A stretch of 64,000 nt of DNA, from NCBI RefSeq assembly GCF_013386585.1, contig NZ_JACARO010000004.1, positions 1-64,000 on the forward strand, read 5' to 3'. Made by a program: the position numbers and the translations under genes. Origin of the DNA: Pseudomonas sp. P7548. GTDB taxonomy: Bacteria > Pseudomonadota > Gammaproteobacteria > Pseudomonadales > Pseudomonadaceae. The notes under the pieces were generated by a model that worked only from the letters and a program-made list of their open reading frames with translations, ran no database searches and was not told the origin of the DNA. Below are positions 41,297-49,711 of the stretch, in pieces (position 1 is the stretch's first letter; every line of letters starts with the position of its first letter).

Positions 41297-41662
41297 TCAA
41301 AAAAGAGAATCTTTAAGCAACGATTCAATATTTAGAGTTTGAGCTTTCGCCATCTGGAAAAGTTGAAAAAGGGGTGCAGACGACTTTCTGTAATCTAACA
41401 CCAGCGTTCCGTCCTTAACTACAGAAAAGCGTATTTCCGAAGACCAGTGAAACGACTCTTCATCATGCCAGTATTTATATCGAGACTCATACACTCCCAC
41501 TTCGAGCTGATTATAAATAGCGCCATAAAACGACACCACTTTGTCTTCAGTCGCGTTAGTCAGAAAATAATGGGGCTCAGTTAGCGACCAACGAATTGCC
41601 CCCATAGATGTATCCCTCACTAACTGCATGAGAAGCCTTTCCACTTGATCGTCTGCGCTCAT
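41297..41662 (-). CDS. hypothetical protein, moron pair member
   Basis: 121 residues, rich in aromatic and acidic residues (SRYKYWHDEESFHWSSEIRF), no signal peptide. It follows the 41664 gene by one base, forming a two-gene operon opposite to the early phage genes. A+T-rich relative to the backbone. Function unknown. Confidence 0.55.
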   Translation of the reverse strand: MSADDQVERLLMQLVRDTSMGAIRWSLTEPHYFLTNATEDKVVSFYGAIYNQLEVGVYESRYKYWHDEESFHWSSEIRFSVVKDGTLVLDYRKSSAPLFQLFQMAKAQTLNIESLLKDSLF

Positions 41663-41663
41663 A

Positions 41664-42122
41664 TCAATCCCACCTCATATCTTTTACACGCTGCCCTAAC
41701 ATAGACAGCAAGGTATTAACTTCGCCAGCGAGTTTCCAGCCATTAACTAGAGATAATTCCGAGACCGACCTAACCTCACAAGAATCTCCGACTCGCTGCT
41801 CGATTACACCAATCACAACATCGACTTGTTTCAACTCAGCATTAGAAACTTTTAGCCTTAAATTGAGCAACAGCCCCTTGAGCTTAGATATTGACTCGTG
41901 AGCTTTGTTTGGGCTACCCGTATTTTGCCAGTCGTCAAGCGAAGAAAGTAATTGCTGAACTTCGAGCTTCAGACCTTTAAGTACATCTGGCAATCTGATT
42001 TTCACCAGAAATTCTGCACGAATACGGCGAGTCTCTCGCCATACTACCGCTGTCCAAATTAAACCTGCGATAGAACATAAAACTGAAATATCTGTCACCC
42101 ACTGGGGTAAATAACTAGACAT
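41664..42122 (-). CDS. hypothetical membrane-anchored protein, moron pair member
   Basis: 152 residues. One N-terminal membrane segment at about 10-28 (DISVLCSIAGLIWTAVVW) is followed by a helical cytoplasmic-type domain with Leu heptad-like spacing. It heads a two-gene minus-strand operon. A+T-rich. Function unknown; membrane-anchored plus soluble pairs are common among prophage exclusion genes, but nothing more specific can be said. Confidence 0.55.
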   Translation of the reverse strand: MSSYLPQWVTDISVLCSIAGLIWTAVVWRETRRIRAEFLVKIRLPDVLKGLKLEVQQLLSSLDDWQNTGSPNKAHESISKLKGLLLNLRLKVSNAELKQVDVVIGVIEQRVGDSCEVRSVSELSLVNGWKLAGEVNTLLSMLGQRVKDMRWD

Positions 42123-42317
42123 CTATACTCCGACTCCCTGGCCTCAGTCCTGTATGGCGACAAGATTTTTTCAGCTAAACGCCACAATGCTGCCGGCATT
42201 TTAACCATATATTTTCGTCCTGCCCATGCCGCAGCCGTTGTTTTAGATAAGCAAAAGCGAATGACATTTACGAATACATCCACCCACCGCCCGGGCATGG
42301 CCCGGGAAGGATTCCCC

Positions 42318-42821
42318 ATGCCTACAGAAAACCTTAATCATCCTGAAGATCACGCCGCTATCGAGCGGCTGCACCAAAACGACGTCGGAAAGATTGAGCG
42401 TTTCTCCGATGAGCTGATGACGTTTCAGGACGCGACCTACGCCATGGGCTTGGATCTCGGCAAGAAGATCGCCAGCAAGTCAGGCGTAATCCTACAGGCT
42501 GCCCGCGCCAACCGCGTGTACGTGGCCGGCCCGATGACAGGTATTCCCGATTTCATCTTCCCGGCTTTCAACGCCGTGGCCGACCAACTGCGCGCCCAAG
42601 ACTTCGAAGTCGAAAACCCGGCAGACCACGGCATCGTCGAGGGTGCCCAGTGGGCCGACTACATGGCTTACGACCTGACCCGTCTGGGCCTTTGCGGCGT
42701 GATCGCCCTGCTGCCGGACTGGGAGAGTTCGAACGATGCCCGTCTGGAAGTTCTGATCGCCGAACGCCTCGGCATGACGGTTGTAAATGCCCATGATCTG
42801 GTAACGAGGGAGGCTGTATGA
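42318..42821 (+). CDS. DUF4406 / nucleoside 2-deoxyribosyltransferase-like protein
   Basis: 167 residues from ATG 42318, with GGAAGGA upstream. The C-terminal 110 residues have VYVAGPMTG and ENPADHG, WADYMAYDLTRL and LLPDWESSNDARLE, which define DUF4406, a relative of nucleoside deoxyribosyltransferases. The N-terminal helical part resembles phage DUF proteins. It may act in nucleotide metabolism during infection. The next gene starts in a four-base overlap. Confidence 0.75.
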   Translation: MPTENLNHPEDHAAIERLHQNDVGKIERFSDELMTFQDATYAMGLDLGKKIASKSGVILQAARANRVYVAGPMTGIPDFIFPAFNAVADQLRAQDFEVENPADHGIVEGAQWADYMAYDLTRLGLCGVIALLPDWESSNDARLEVLIAERLGMTVVNAHDLVTREAV

Positions 42822-43189
42822 CCACCAAGCAAACGAATAGCGGTGGCGCGACTGAGCAAATGGCATGCATGCCGGTGGATCGCAGCTACGACGTACGGGC
42901 GAAAATGATTATTGCCTTCAACGAAGCCAAGAATAACGGCGGTGATTTGGATGACGCGCTCGACGCTGCATACAAGTCAGCCCTGCGCTATTCGCCTAAC
43001 CCACAGAGCGCCGACCAGGGCGTGCCGGTAGCTGTGGCATCCCGCGACGAGTCGATAGCCTGGCTGAAGCGCATCGACGGCATCGGCCAGGCCCGTGCGG
43101 AGTTGATCTATTCGATGGGCTTTCGCCGCCTAGCGGATGAGTCAAATCCCGACAGGAGTACATACTTACCCCTGAAGACCACGGATTAA
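42818..43189 (+). CDS. hypothetical phage protein with helix-hairpin-helix-like end
   Basis: 123 residues in a four-base overlap with the DUF4406 gene. The C-terminal LKRIDGIGQARAELIYSMGF has the GxGxxxA spacing of a helix-hairpin-helix DNA-binding motif. The N-terminal part is polar. Family unknown. Confidence 0.6.
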   Translation: MTTKQTNSGGATEQMACMPVDRSYDVRAKMIIAFNEAKNNGGDLDDALDAAYKSALRYSPNPQSADQGVPVAVASRDESIAWLKRIDGIGQARAELIYSMGFRRLADESNPDRSTYLPLKTTD

Positions 43190-43192
43190 TTG

Positions 43193-43444
43193 TTACTCAG
43201 GTGTCGCGTACAAATGGCTAACGCAGATGCCACACACCGCTCTTCCCAACACGGCAGCTTCATTACGAGCGCCAGCCTCCCCTAGGCAGCTCTTTCCAAC
43301 AGCGTCCGTATCACCGTGCTCGACTTTCTGACAAATTGAATCGTTCTGCGAGCTGCACTCCCGCGGCACTGTTTTCGTCAGTTTCCCTTCGAAGATATGG
43401 TGTTCTTCTGATGTTTTTCGCTTCCGTATCGAAAAAGTAATCAT
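43193..43444 (-). CDS. possible small cysteine-containing protein
   Basis: 83 residues from ATG 43444, with GGAAC upstream; a longer frame begins at 43525. It holds five Cys residues but no known pattern. It lies convergent with the preceding gene and within a section partly bounded by direct repeats. Could be spurious. Confidence 0.25.
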   Translation of the reverse strand: MITFSIRKRKTSEEHHIFEGKLTKTVPRECSSQNDSICQKVEHGDTDAVGKSCLGEAGARNEAAVLGRAVCGICVSHLYATPE

Positions 43445-43521
43445 TGCTCTGTTCCATGCTTGGTAATGGCAGGTTGCCATCCGCCAGACTGAAGCCTCTG
43501 TAGAAAATTGCAACCCCTCCT

Positions 43522-43845
43522 TCAAAGTCAGCCGCTATAGCGAAAAATCTGAAAGTGCTTGAGGGATTCGGTTAAATCGGAAGAGATGACCGGCAGGCCA
43601 AGGCGTTGAGTTAGTAGCCCAGAGGAAGGGAGTTGTTTAACTCGCGGCTAAATGCGACAGCCTACCGATCAATGCCCACAGCATGAGGGCCCGCTCCAAC
43701 GGAGTAATAGAGCGTCTGCCACGCAGCCCCCCAACAACAAATCTCTGAAATGCATGCATGACATGTCATTTCTAGCACATCCCACGGTCTCGTCTAGGCC
43801 AATTTCAAATAAACCCTTCCCCCCTCAAAGTCAGCCGCTATAGCG
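43522..43845. repeat. direct repeats flanking about 280 bases of non-coding DNA
   Basis: A perfect 21-base repeat that contains AAAGTCAGCCGCTATAGCG occurs at 43522-43542 and 43825-43845, both after a C-rich tract. The second copy leads straight into the HNH gene ribosome binding site. The intervening 43543-43824 has no convincing gene. The layout suggests insertion or duplication in the phage leader before the HNH gene. Confidence 0.6.
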
Positions 43846-43857
43846 GCAAGGATACCT

Positions 43858-44259
43858 ATGCGCCTGAAGAAAGCTGAGCGTGAAAAAGTGCGCCTGAAGT
43901 ACGGCGGGCACTGCGCCTACTGCGGTGTGGTGCTGGGTGACCGGTGGCACGCCGACCACTTGGCGCCGGTAGTGCGCGAGCTGCTTTCAAAGCAGACCGC
44001 CGCCGGCACCTGGAAGCTGGTGTCGGGCAAGCCGCTCCGGCCTGAGCATGACGTGCTGGAGAACATGATGCCGGCCTGCGCGCCCTGCAACATCAGCAAG
44101 GGAGGCCAAACCCTGGAAGGCTGGCGCAGCTGGATCTCAAGACACGTCGAGTCGCTGAACAACTACACCCCAATTTACCGCCTGGCCAAGGCATATGGCC
44201 TGATCGCCGAGACAGGCGCGCCGGTGGTTTTCCACTTCGAAAAGGAGCAGCAGCCATGA
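43858..44259 (+). CDS. HNH endonuclease
   Basis: 133 residues. CAYCG and CAPCN supply four zinc cysteines; WHADHLAPV carries the DH of the HNH motif, and NMMPACAPCNISKG supplies the central Asn. The start has AAGGA upstream. Phage HNH proteins beside integrase or terminase genes often help packaging or act as homing-type nucleases; here it is in the early right arm. Confidence 0.85.
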   Translation: MRLKKAEREKVRLKYGGHCAYCGVVLGDRWHADHLAPVVRELLSKQTAAGTWKLVSGKPLRPEHDVLENMMPACAPCNISKGGQTLEGWRSWISRHVESLNNYTPIYRLAKAYGLIAETGAPVVFHFEKEQQP

Positions 44260-44312
44260 TCGCCACCCTCTGGTTCGCCTACGTGTTCATCTACAAGGGG
44301 CCAAAGCCATGA
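44256..44312 (+). CDS. 18-residue peptide between HNH gene and next gene
   Basis: Starts in an ATGA overlap with the HNH stop and ends in an ATGA overlap with the next gene. The sequence MIATLWFAYVFIYKGPKP is hydrophobic and may insert in the membrane. The overlaps at both ends suggest a translated, coupled frame. No family known. Confidence 0.4.
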   Translation: MIATLWFAYVFIYKGPKP

Positions 44313-44488
44313 AGCGGCTCTTCCGCCGCAAGGTAGAGGCCTGGCTGATACTGATAGCCGCCAAAATCTTGAGCGGCCGAAACGTCCACCGATCCCCCGT
44401 TGTATCCCGTCGCGACAACAATCAAATGTTTGAAATAGCCGGGGAGCTCGAAGATATCGCACAGCGCATCAGCAAGAACTACCCCTAA
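44309..44488 (+). CDS. small basic phage protein
   Basis: 59 residues from ATG 44309, coupled to the preceding peptide by ATGA overlap. A basic start (KRLFRRKVEAW) is followed by a hydrophobic helix, then an acidic helical end (FEIAGELEDIAQRI). Function unknown. Conserved overlaps support it being a gene. Confidence 0.5.
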   Translation: MKRLFRRKVEAWLILIAAKILSGRNVHRSPVVSRRDNNQMFEIAGELEDIAQRISKNYP

Positions 44489-44536
44489 CCCCAATCCCCT
44501 AAATGCCTGCCGGTGAGCGGCGGGCTAGGTATTCCT

Positions 44537-44785
44537 ATGCCTGAAATGACCTACGAACAAAAGCTGGTCGATTACGCGACAGCGCCCAAAGCCACTGCCG
44601 GGATCATCAGCCAGATCGAGAACGGCAACTTCGTCAATCACTGGTGCGGGAAGCTGCGCGGAAAGTTCGTGCAAGTCGGTCCGACCTGGAAGGCATCCAC
44701 CAGGCAGCAAGCGCTGGAATCTGCGCGACTGTTCCGGGCGCAATGCCGGGACGAAGCCAAAGCGAAAGGCCTTCTCCCGACCTAA
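44537..44785 (+). CDS. hypothetical phage protein
   Basis: 82 residues from ATG 44537. It contains MTYEQKLVDYATAP and FVNHWCGKLRGKFVQVGPTW segments and a Lys/Arg-rich end. Unknown family; likely one of the small early right-arm genes. Confidence 0.55.
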   Translation: MPEMTYEQKLVDYATAPKATAGIISQIENGNFVNHWCGKLRGKFVQVGPTWKASTRQQALESARLFRAQCRDEAKAKGLLPT

Positions 44786-44871
44786 CCCACCCACTACCGC
44801 CCAGCGCGGCAAGGACACCAAATGGAAAGTATCAAGACAGAGCGGCCCAGTACGGGCGGCGGGAGGTAGTT

Positions 44872-45117
44872 ATGCAAGCAGAGATCCTCTCGGACGAAGA
44901 GCTCGCCGAGATTACCGGCTATAAGCAGCGCGCTCATCAGCGCAAATGGTTGAAAGACAGAAACTGGATATACATCGAGAGCCGTGGCGGCCGGCCGCTG
45001 GTGGGCCGGATGTTCGCCCGCATGAAGCTCGGCATGGTCAATGCCGCGATCGCAGATCCAAACCCGCCGCCGCCGGCCCGTCCGGCTTGGACGCCCGACT
45101 TCTCCAGAGTGAACTGA
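44872..45117 (+). CDS. DUF4224-type protein beside integrase (possible excision factor)
   Basis: 81 residues from ATG 44872, with GGGAGG upstream. The first 45 residues (SDEELAEITGYKQRAHQRKWL) match DUF4224, a short helical domain found immediately upstream of phage integrases. It is one base apart from the integrase start. Position and size fit a recombination directionality factor, but that role is inferred. Confidence 0.75.
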   Translation: MQAEILSDEELAEITGYKQRAHQRKWLKDRNWIYIESRGGRPLVGRMFARMKLGMVNAAIADPNPPPPARPAWTPDFSRVN

Positions 45118-45118
45118 T

Positions 45119-46168
45119 ATGCGCCCCCGGAACACGGAAAATAGGGACTTGCCGCCTGGAATGGTGCGGCGCAAGCGCCCAAGGAAAAACGGGAAGGTCT
45201 GGATCGGCTACTACTATCGGGACTCTAACGGCAAAGAGATCCCTTTAGGCACGGACTTGAGCAAAGCCCGTCTGAAATGGGCCGAGCTGGAGGCCAAAGA
45301 AAAGCCTTCTGATCTGACAACGATGAAGGGCATCTTCGACCGATACGTGCGTGACGTCATCCCAAAAAAGGGGGAGCGGACCCAGAAGGACAACATGGCC
45401 GAACTGAAACAGCTTCGCCCAACCTTTGATGAGGCCCCCATCGATTCAATTACGCCTTTCAACATCGCGGGTTACCGAGATGCCCGCTCAGCGAAGGTTC
45501 GTGCCAACCGTGAGATCGCCCTTCTCTCCCACGTTTTCAACATGGCTAGGGAATGGGGCCTGACTGAGCGGGAGAACCCATGTCAGGGCATAAGGAAGAA
45601 CAAGGAGGCGCCGCGCGACTATTACGCCAATACGGCTGTCTGGGACGCCGTCTACGCCGTTGCTGAACAAGAACTGAAGGAAGCCATGGACTTGGGCTAT
45701 TTGACCGGGCAGCGGCCTGCTGACGTGCTGATCATGCGCAGCGACGATACCGAGGGTGATTACTTCCTGGTAACGCAGGGCAAGACCGGGCAGAAGCTCA
45801 GAATCCTGATGCGTACGGATGCAGGGGAGAACAGCTTGGGGAGGCTAGTCAGGGAAATTGGCGAAAGGAATGCCGGGCACCCGTCCAAATACCTGCTGAT
45901 CAACAAGCATGGAAAGCGGATGACAAAGGGGATGTTGCGCTTGCGCTGGGACAAGGCGCGTGAAAAAGCTCAGCAGAACGCCATCGAACAAGGCGACCCG
46001 CTGCTCGCGGCCAAAATTGGAGGGTTTCAGTTCCGCGACATCCGGCCGAAGGCGGCCTCGGAAATCATCGATATCGGTGATGCAAGCCTGCTGCTGGGAC
46101 ACAGCAAACAGGAGATTACAAAGAGGGTTTACAGGAGGATCGGGGCGACCGCGAAACCCTCCAAATAG
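45119..46168 (+). CDS. phage integrase, tyrosine recombinase
   Basis: 349 residues. A SAM-like core-binding domain covers about 60-150. Catalytic residues: Arg in YLTGQRPADVL, Arg in FRDIRPKAAS, His in LLGHSKQEI and Tyr in KRVYRRIG. The usual His of HxxR is Arg here (RDIR), a variant seen in this integrase subfamily. It points at tRNA-Ser 120 bases away, which should be its attachment site. Confidence 0.9.
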   Translation: MRPRNTENRDLPPGMVRRKRPRKNGKVWIGYYYRDSNGKEIPLGTDLSKARLKWAELEAKEKPSDLTTMKGIFDRYVRDVIPKKGERTQKDNMAELKQLRPTFDEAPIDSITPFNIAGYRDARSAKVRANREIALLSHVFNMAREWGLTERENPCQGIRKNKEAPRDYYANTAVWDAVYAVAEQELKEAMDLGYLTGQRPADVLIMRSDDTEGDYFLVTQGKTGQKLRILMRTDAGENSLGRLVREIGERNAGHPSKYLLINKHGKRMTKGMLRLRWDKAREKAQQNAIEQGDPLLAAKIGGFQFRDIRPKAASEIIDIGDASLLLGHSKQEITKRVYRRIGATAKPSK

Positions 46169-46284
46169 GCAAAGTTTCGGAACTCCTACCCGAAAGTTTC
46201 GGAACCCCTGCCAAAAGCAGCAGAAACCTTCTCAAACCCCAGATACGAAAAAGCCCCGACTAATCGAGGCCTTATCGTTTAATT

Positions 46285-46375
46285 TGGCGGGAAACCAGGG
46301 ATTCGAACCCTGGAGACGCTATTAACGTCCGCCGGTTTTCAAGACCGGTGCATTCAACCACTCTGCCAATTTCCC
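46285..46375 (-). tRNA. tRNA-Ser (UGA)
   Basis: 91 bases including an encoded CCA. The acceptor stem pairs GGGAAAT with GTTTCCC. The anticodon loop CTTGAAA carries TGA. A long variable arm (GGACGTTAATAGCGTCT) is typical of class II serine tRNA, and the T-arm is CAGGG/CCCTG. The 3' end faces the integrase, so it probably holds the attachment core and was kept intact on insertion. Confidence 0.95.
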
Positions 46376-46527
46376 TTGTGCATCACAGGATTATAGTAGC
46401 CTATCCCGTCTCAGCGGGCGCCATAATACCCGAATGAAACACACTGTCAAACTCTCGCCATAGCTTGTTACAGAGCGTCTGTTATGATCTTTGCGACTGA
46501 ACGTTTCAAAACTGAAGGAGTGTCGCC

Positions 46528-47199
46528 ATGCGCGAACAGAATTACGCAGTGAATGGTAACGCGCAGGCTGAGCAGCTTGAAGTCAGCCGCGTGTTGCGCA
46601 ATACGTACGGCTTGCTCGCCCTTACCCTCGCATTCAGCGGCGTGATGGCGTATGTGGCGCAGCAGATGCGCGTCGGCTACCCGAATATCTTTGTCGTGCT
46701 GATCGGTTTCTACGGCCTGTTCTTCCTCACCAACAAACTGCGTGACTCGGCCTGGGGCCTGGTGTCGGCGTTTGCCCTGACCGGCTTCATGGGCTTCATC
46801 CTCGGCCCGATCCTCAACCGCTACCTCGGCATGGCCGGCGGCGCGGAAGTGGTCAGCTCGGCATTCGCAATGACCGCCCTGGTGTTTGGTGGTCTGTCGG
46901 CCTACGTGCTGATCAGCCGCAAGGACATGAGCTTCCTGGGCGGCTTCATCACCGCGGGCTTCTTCGTGTTGCTGGCGGCCGTCGTAGCCAGCATGTTCTT
47001 CCAGATCAGTGGCCTGCAGTTGGCGATCAGCGCCGGTTTCGTGCTGTTCTCCTCCGTGTGCATCCTGTTCCAGACCAGCGCCATCATCCACGGCGGTGAG
47101 CGTAACTACATCATGGCAACCATCAGCCTGTATGTATCGATCTACAACCTGTTCATCAGCCTGTTGCAGATCTTCGGCATCATGAGCCGTGATGACTGA
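46528..47199 (+). CDS. Bax inhibitor-1/YccA family membrane protein
   Basis: 223 residues with about seven hydrophobic segments spread from residue 25 to 215. The sequence has the LRDSAWGLVSAFALTGFMGF and GGAEVVSSAFAMTALVF blocks of the BI-1/YccA family. YccA modulates FtsH protease in Escherichia coli. A strong terminator follows. First core gene to the right of the tRNA. Confidence 0.88.
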   Translation: MREQNYAVNGNAQAEQLEVSRVLRNTYGLLALTLAFSGVMAYVAQQMRVGYPNIFVVLIGFYGLFFLTNKLRDSAWGLVSAFALTGFMGFILGPILNRYLGMAGGAEVVSSAFAMTALVFGGLSAYVLISRKDMSFLGGFITAGFFVLLAAVVASMFFQISGLQLAISAGFVLFSSVCILFQTSAIIHGGERNYIMATISLYVSIYNLFISLLQIFGIMSRDD

Positions 47200-47212
47200 T
47201 TGCTAGCGACAT

Positions 47213-47250
47213 AAAAAAAGCCCCGCATCGAGAGATGCGGGGCTTTTTTA
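47213..47250. terminator. bidirectional terminator
   Basis: An AGCCCCGCATC stem, GAGA loop and the complementary arm, with A-run on the left and T-run on the right. It closes both the YccA-like gene and the convergent murB-exbB cluster. Confidence 0.85.
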
Positions 47251-47261
47251 TTGCCCAGGAA

Positions 47262-48281
47262 TCAGTACTGGTTGGGCTCCATCTCCAGCTCGACCTTGAA
47301 GCGTTCAGCAATATCCCGCTGAATACGCTGCGCCAGGTTGGCAATGTCATGCCCGGTGGCCGTACCGTAGTTGACCAGCACCAGCGCCTGCATCTTATGC
47401 ACGCCGACATCACCGTCACGAAAGCCCTTCCAGCCGGCCTTGTCGATCAGCCAACCGGCCGCGAGCTTCATCTGCCCATCCGCCTGGGGGTACGCCACCA
47501 GGTCGGGGTACAGGCTTTGCAGTTCGGCAGCCAATACCTGGGACACCAGCGGGTTCTTGAAGAAGCTCCCCGCATTGCCCAGCTCGGCAGGGTCCGGCAG
47601 TTTTTCGCGGCGGATGCTGCAGATGGCCCGACTGACATCACTGGGTGTCGCGTCCGTAATGCCCTGCCCGGCCAGGCGCTGCTGCACCGGGCCGTAGTCG
47701 AGCTTGAGGTGGCTGGCGCGGCTCAAGGCAAAGCGCACCCGCAGGATCAACCAGCGCCCGGTCTCGTGCTTGAACAGGCTGTCGCGGTAGGCAAACTGGC
47801 ACTCTTGCAGGCTGAAGTCGCGCAATTCGCCCGTCTGGCGATCCAACGCGGTCAGGCCGGCGAATACGTCCTTGATCTCCACACCGTAGGCGCCGATGTT
47901 CTGCATCGGTGCAGCGCCCACCGTGCCGGGGATCAGGCTGAGGTTTTCCAGGCCGCAGAAACCGTGTTCCAGGGTCCACAGCACAAACGGATGCCAGGCC
48001 TCGCCCGCTTCCGCCTCGACGACCACCTGGAGGCCATCGTCGTGCAGCACGCGGATTCCCTGGGTGGCCATGCGCAGCACCAACGCCGGGATATCCTGGG
48101 TGAGCAGCAGGTTGCTGCCGCCGCCGATCACCAGTAGCGGCAACGCGTGGGCAGCGGCGTACACCAAGGCTTCACGCACATCGGCGTCGCTGTGGGCTTC
48201 GGCAAACATCTGCGCGCGCACATCAATGCCAAAGCTGTTGAACGGCTTGAGCGACACTTGCGCCCGCACCTGCAAGGTCAT
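47262..48281 (-). CDS. murB: UDP-N-acetylenolpyruvoylglucosamine reductase
   Basis: 339 residues. FAD-binding motifs are LLVIGGGSNLLLT and the ENLSLIPGTVGAAPMQNIGAYG block; NAGSFFKNP carries the catalytic Ser. It reduces the enolpyruvyl group to make UDP-MurNAc for peptidoglycan in the cytoplasm. Long type-I form like the E. coli enzyme. Overlaps the phosphatase gene by four bases. Confidence 0.95.
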   Translation of the reverse strand: MTLQVRAQVSLKPFNSFGIDVRAQMFAEAHSDADVREALVYAAAHALPLLVIGGGSNLLLTQDIPALVLRMATQGIRVLHDDGLQVVVEAEAGEAWHPFVLWTLEHGFCGLENLSLIPGTVGAAPMQNIGAYGVEIKDVFAGLTALDRQTGELRDFSLQECQFAYRDSLFKHETGRWLILRVRFALSRASHLKLDYGPVQQRLAGQGITDATPSDVSRAICSIRREKLPDPAELGNAGSFFKNPLVSQVLAAELQSLYPDLVAYPQADGQMKLAAGWLIDKAGWKGFRDGDVGVHKMQALVLVNYGTATGHDIANLAQRIQRDIAERFKVELEMEPNQY

Positions 48282-48742
48282 AACCGCCCCTTCAATTCGA
48301 TGACCAATGAATCACAGGCCTGCTCGATCAGGTCCAGGACCCGCTCAAACCCTTGCTCACCTTCGTAGTAAGGGTCTGGCACTTCATCCACTTCGCCTTC
48401 ATAGCGACGCAGGAACAGATCCAGCTCGGCCTTGCCCTGCCCCGGCTGCAATGCCTTGAGGTTGCGCAAGTTGCTGTTGTCCATCGCCAGGATCAGGTCA
48501 TAACGCGCAAAGTCGGCGCGGGAAACCTGCTGTGCACGTTGAGCCGACAAGTCATAACCGCGCACCAGCGCCGCACGTTGGCTGCGCTGGTCCGGTGGGT
48601 TGCCCACGTGCCAGTCACCTGTACCGGCCGACGCGACGTCGACCTGCCCCGCCAAACCCGCTTCGCACAATTTGTGGCGCAACACACCCTCGGCAGTCGG
48701 CGAGCGACAGATGTTGCCCAGGCAGACAAACAAAACCTCCAT
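48278..48742 (-). CDS. low-molecular-weight protein-tyrosine phosphatase
   Basis: 154 residues from ATG 48742, which shares the last base of the kdsB stop (TGATG). The P-loop CLGNICRS has nucleophile C7 and R13, and VPDPYYEG provides the general acid Asp. It removes phosphate from tyrosines or small phosphoesters; pseudomonads keep it between kdsB and murB. Confidence 0.92.
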   Translation of the reverse strand: MEVLFVCLGNICRSPTAEGVLRHKLCEAGLAGQVDVASAGTGDWHVGNPPDQRSQRAALVRGYDLSAQRAQQVSRADFARYDLILAMDNSNLRNLKALQPGQGKAELDLFLRRYEGEVDEVPDPYYEGEQGFERVLDLIEQACDSLVIELKGRL

Positions 48743-49506
48743 CAGGCCCCCAGCAGGCGACGGACGCGCTCTAGGTCTTCCGGGGTGTCGACACCGGCCG
48801 GCGGCGCTTCCAACGCGTCGCCCACATGGATACGCACGCCATGCCACAGGGCCCGCAACTGCTCCAGGGACTCGGTATTTTCCAGCCAGCACGGGCCCCA
48901 GCTGACGAAGTCATGCAGGAAACCGGCGCGATAGGCGTAGATCCCGATGTGGCGACGATAGGGCACGCCCTCGGGCAGTACGTCGCGGCTCTTGGCGAAC
49001 GCGTCCCGCGCCCACGGCAGCGTCGAGCGGCTGAACGTCAGCGCCAGGCCGTTGATGTCGCTGACCACTTTCACCACGTTCGGGTTGAACAGGGTGTCGA
49101 TGTCTTCGATGGGTTCGGCCAGGGTCGCCATGCGCGCTTCGCCATGGGCGGCCAGGTTGGCGGCCACCTGGTCGATCACGCTCGGCGGGATCAACGGCTC
49201 ATCACCTTGCACATTGACCACGATTGCGTCCGGCGCCAGGCCCAATTGTGTCGCCACTTCGGCCAGGCGGTCAGTGCCCGAGTTATGGTCTTCACGGGTC
49301 AGCACGGCTTCAGCACCAAAGCTTTGGCAGGCCTCGATGATGCGCGGGTCATCGGTGGCCACCACCACCCGCTCGGCGCTGCTTTTGCAGGCCTGTTCCC
49401 ACACCAGCTGGATCATCGGCTTGCTGCCGATCAATTGCAGCGGTTTGCCCGGCAAACGGGTGGAGGCATAGCGGGATGGAATGACAACGGTAAAGGCGGT
49501 GGTCAT
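48742..49506 (-). CDS. kdsB: CMP-KDO synthetase
   Basis: 254 residues. The nucleotide-binding start [16 protein letters not shown], then ATDDPRI and [11 protein letters not shown] are typical. It activates KDO as CMP-KDO for lipopolysaccharide inner core. Overlaps the Trm112-like gene by four bases in an LPS-related operon with lpxK. Confidence 0.95.
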   Translation of the reverse strand: MTTAFTVVIPSRYASTRLPGKPLQLIGSKPMIQLVWEQACKSSAERVVVATDDPRIIEACQSFGAEAVLTREDHNSGTDRLAEVATQLGLAPDAIVVNVQGDEPLIPPSVIDQVAANLAAHGEARMATLAEPIEDIDTLFNPNVVKVVSDINGLALTFSRSTLPWARDAFAKSRDVLPEGVPYRRHIGIYAYRAGFLHDFVSWGPCWLENTESLEQLRALWHGVRIHVGDALEAPPAGVDTPEDLERVRRLLGA

Positions 49507-49688
49507 TTATCCAGACGCTCATCGGTGGTCAGGGTACGGGCTTCGCTTTCCAGCATGACCGGAATGCCATCACGGATCGGGTACGCCAGGCCGGCGCCTT
49601 TACTGATCAGCTCGGTTTTATCGGCGCTGAGCTTGAGCGGGCCTTTGCAGATCGGGCAAGCGAGGATGTCGAGCAGTTTGGTGTCCAT
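49503..49688 (-). CDS. Trm112/YcaR family protein
   Basis: 61 residues from ATG 49688. The pattern [14 protein letters not shown], then [12 protein letters not shown], defines the family; only one CxxC pair is present. Such small proteins lie between lpxK and kdsB in many gamma-proteobacteria. Possible partner of methyltransferases; function in bacteria uncertain. Confidence 0.88.
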   Translation of the reverse strand: MDTKLLDILACPICKGPLKLSADKTELISKGAGLAYPIRDGIPVMLESEARTLTTDERLDK

Positions 49689-49711
49689 GAGTGTTTCCTG
49701 GAAAGAAGCGT

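Noticed and set aside
47235..48137. 300-residue frame opposite murB
   Set aside because: Antisense shadow of a firm murB.
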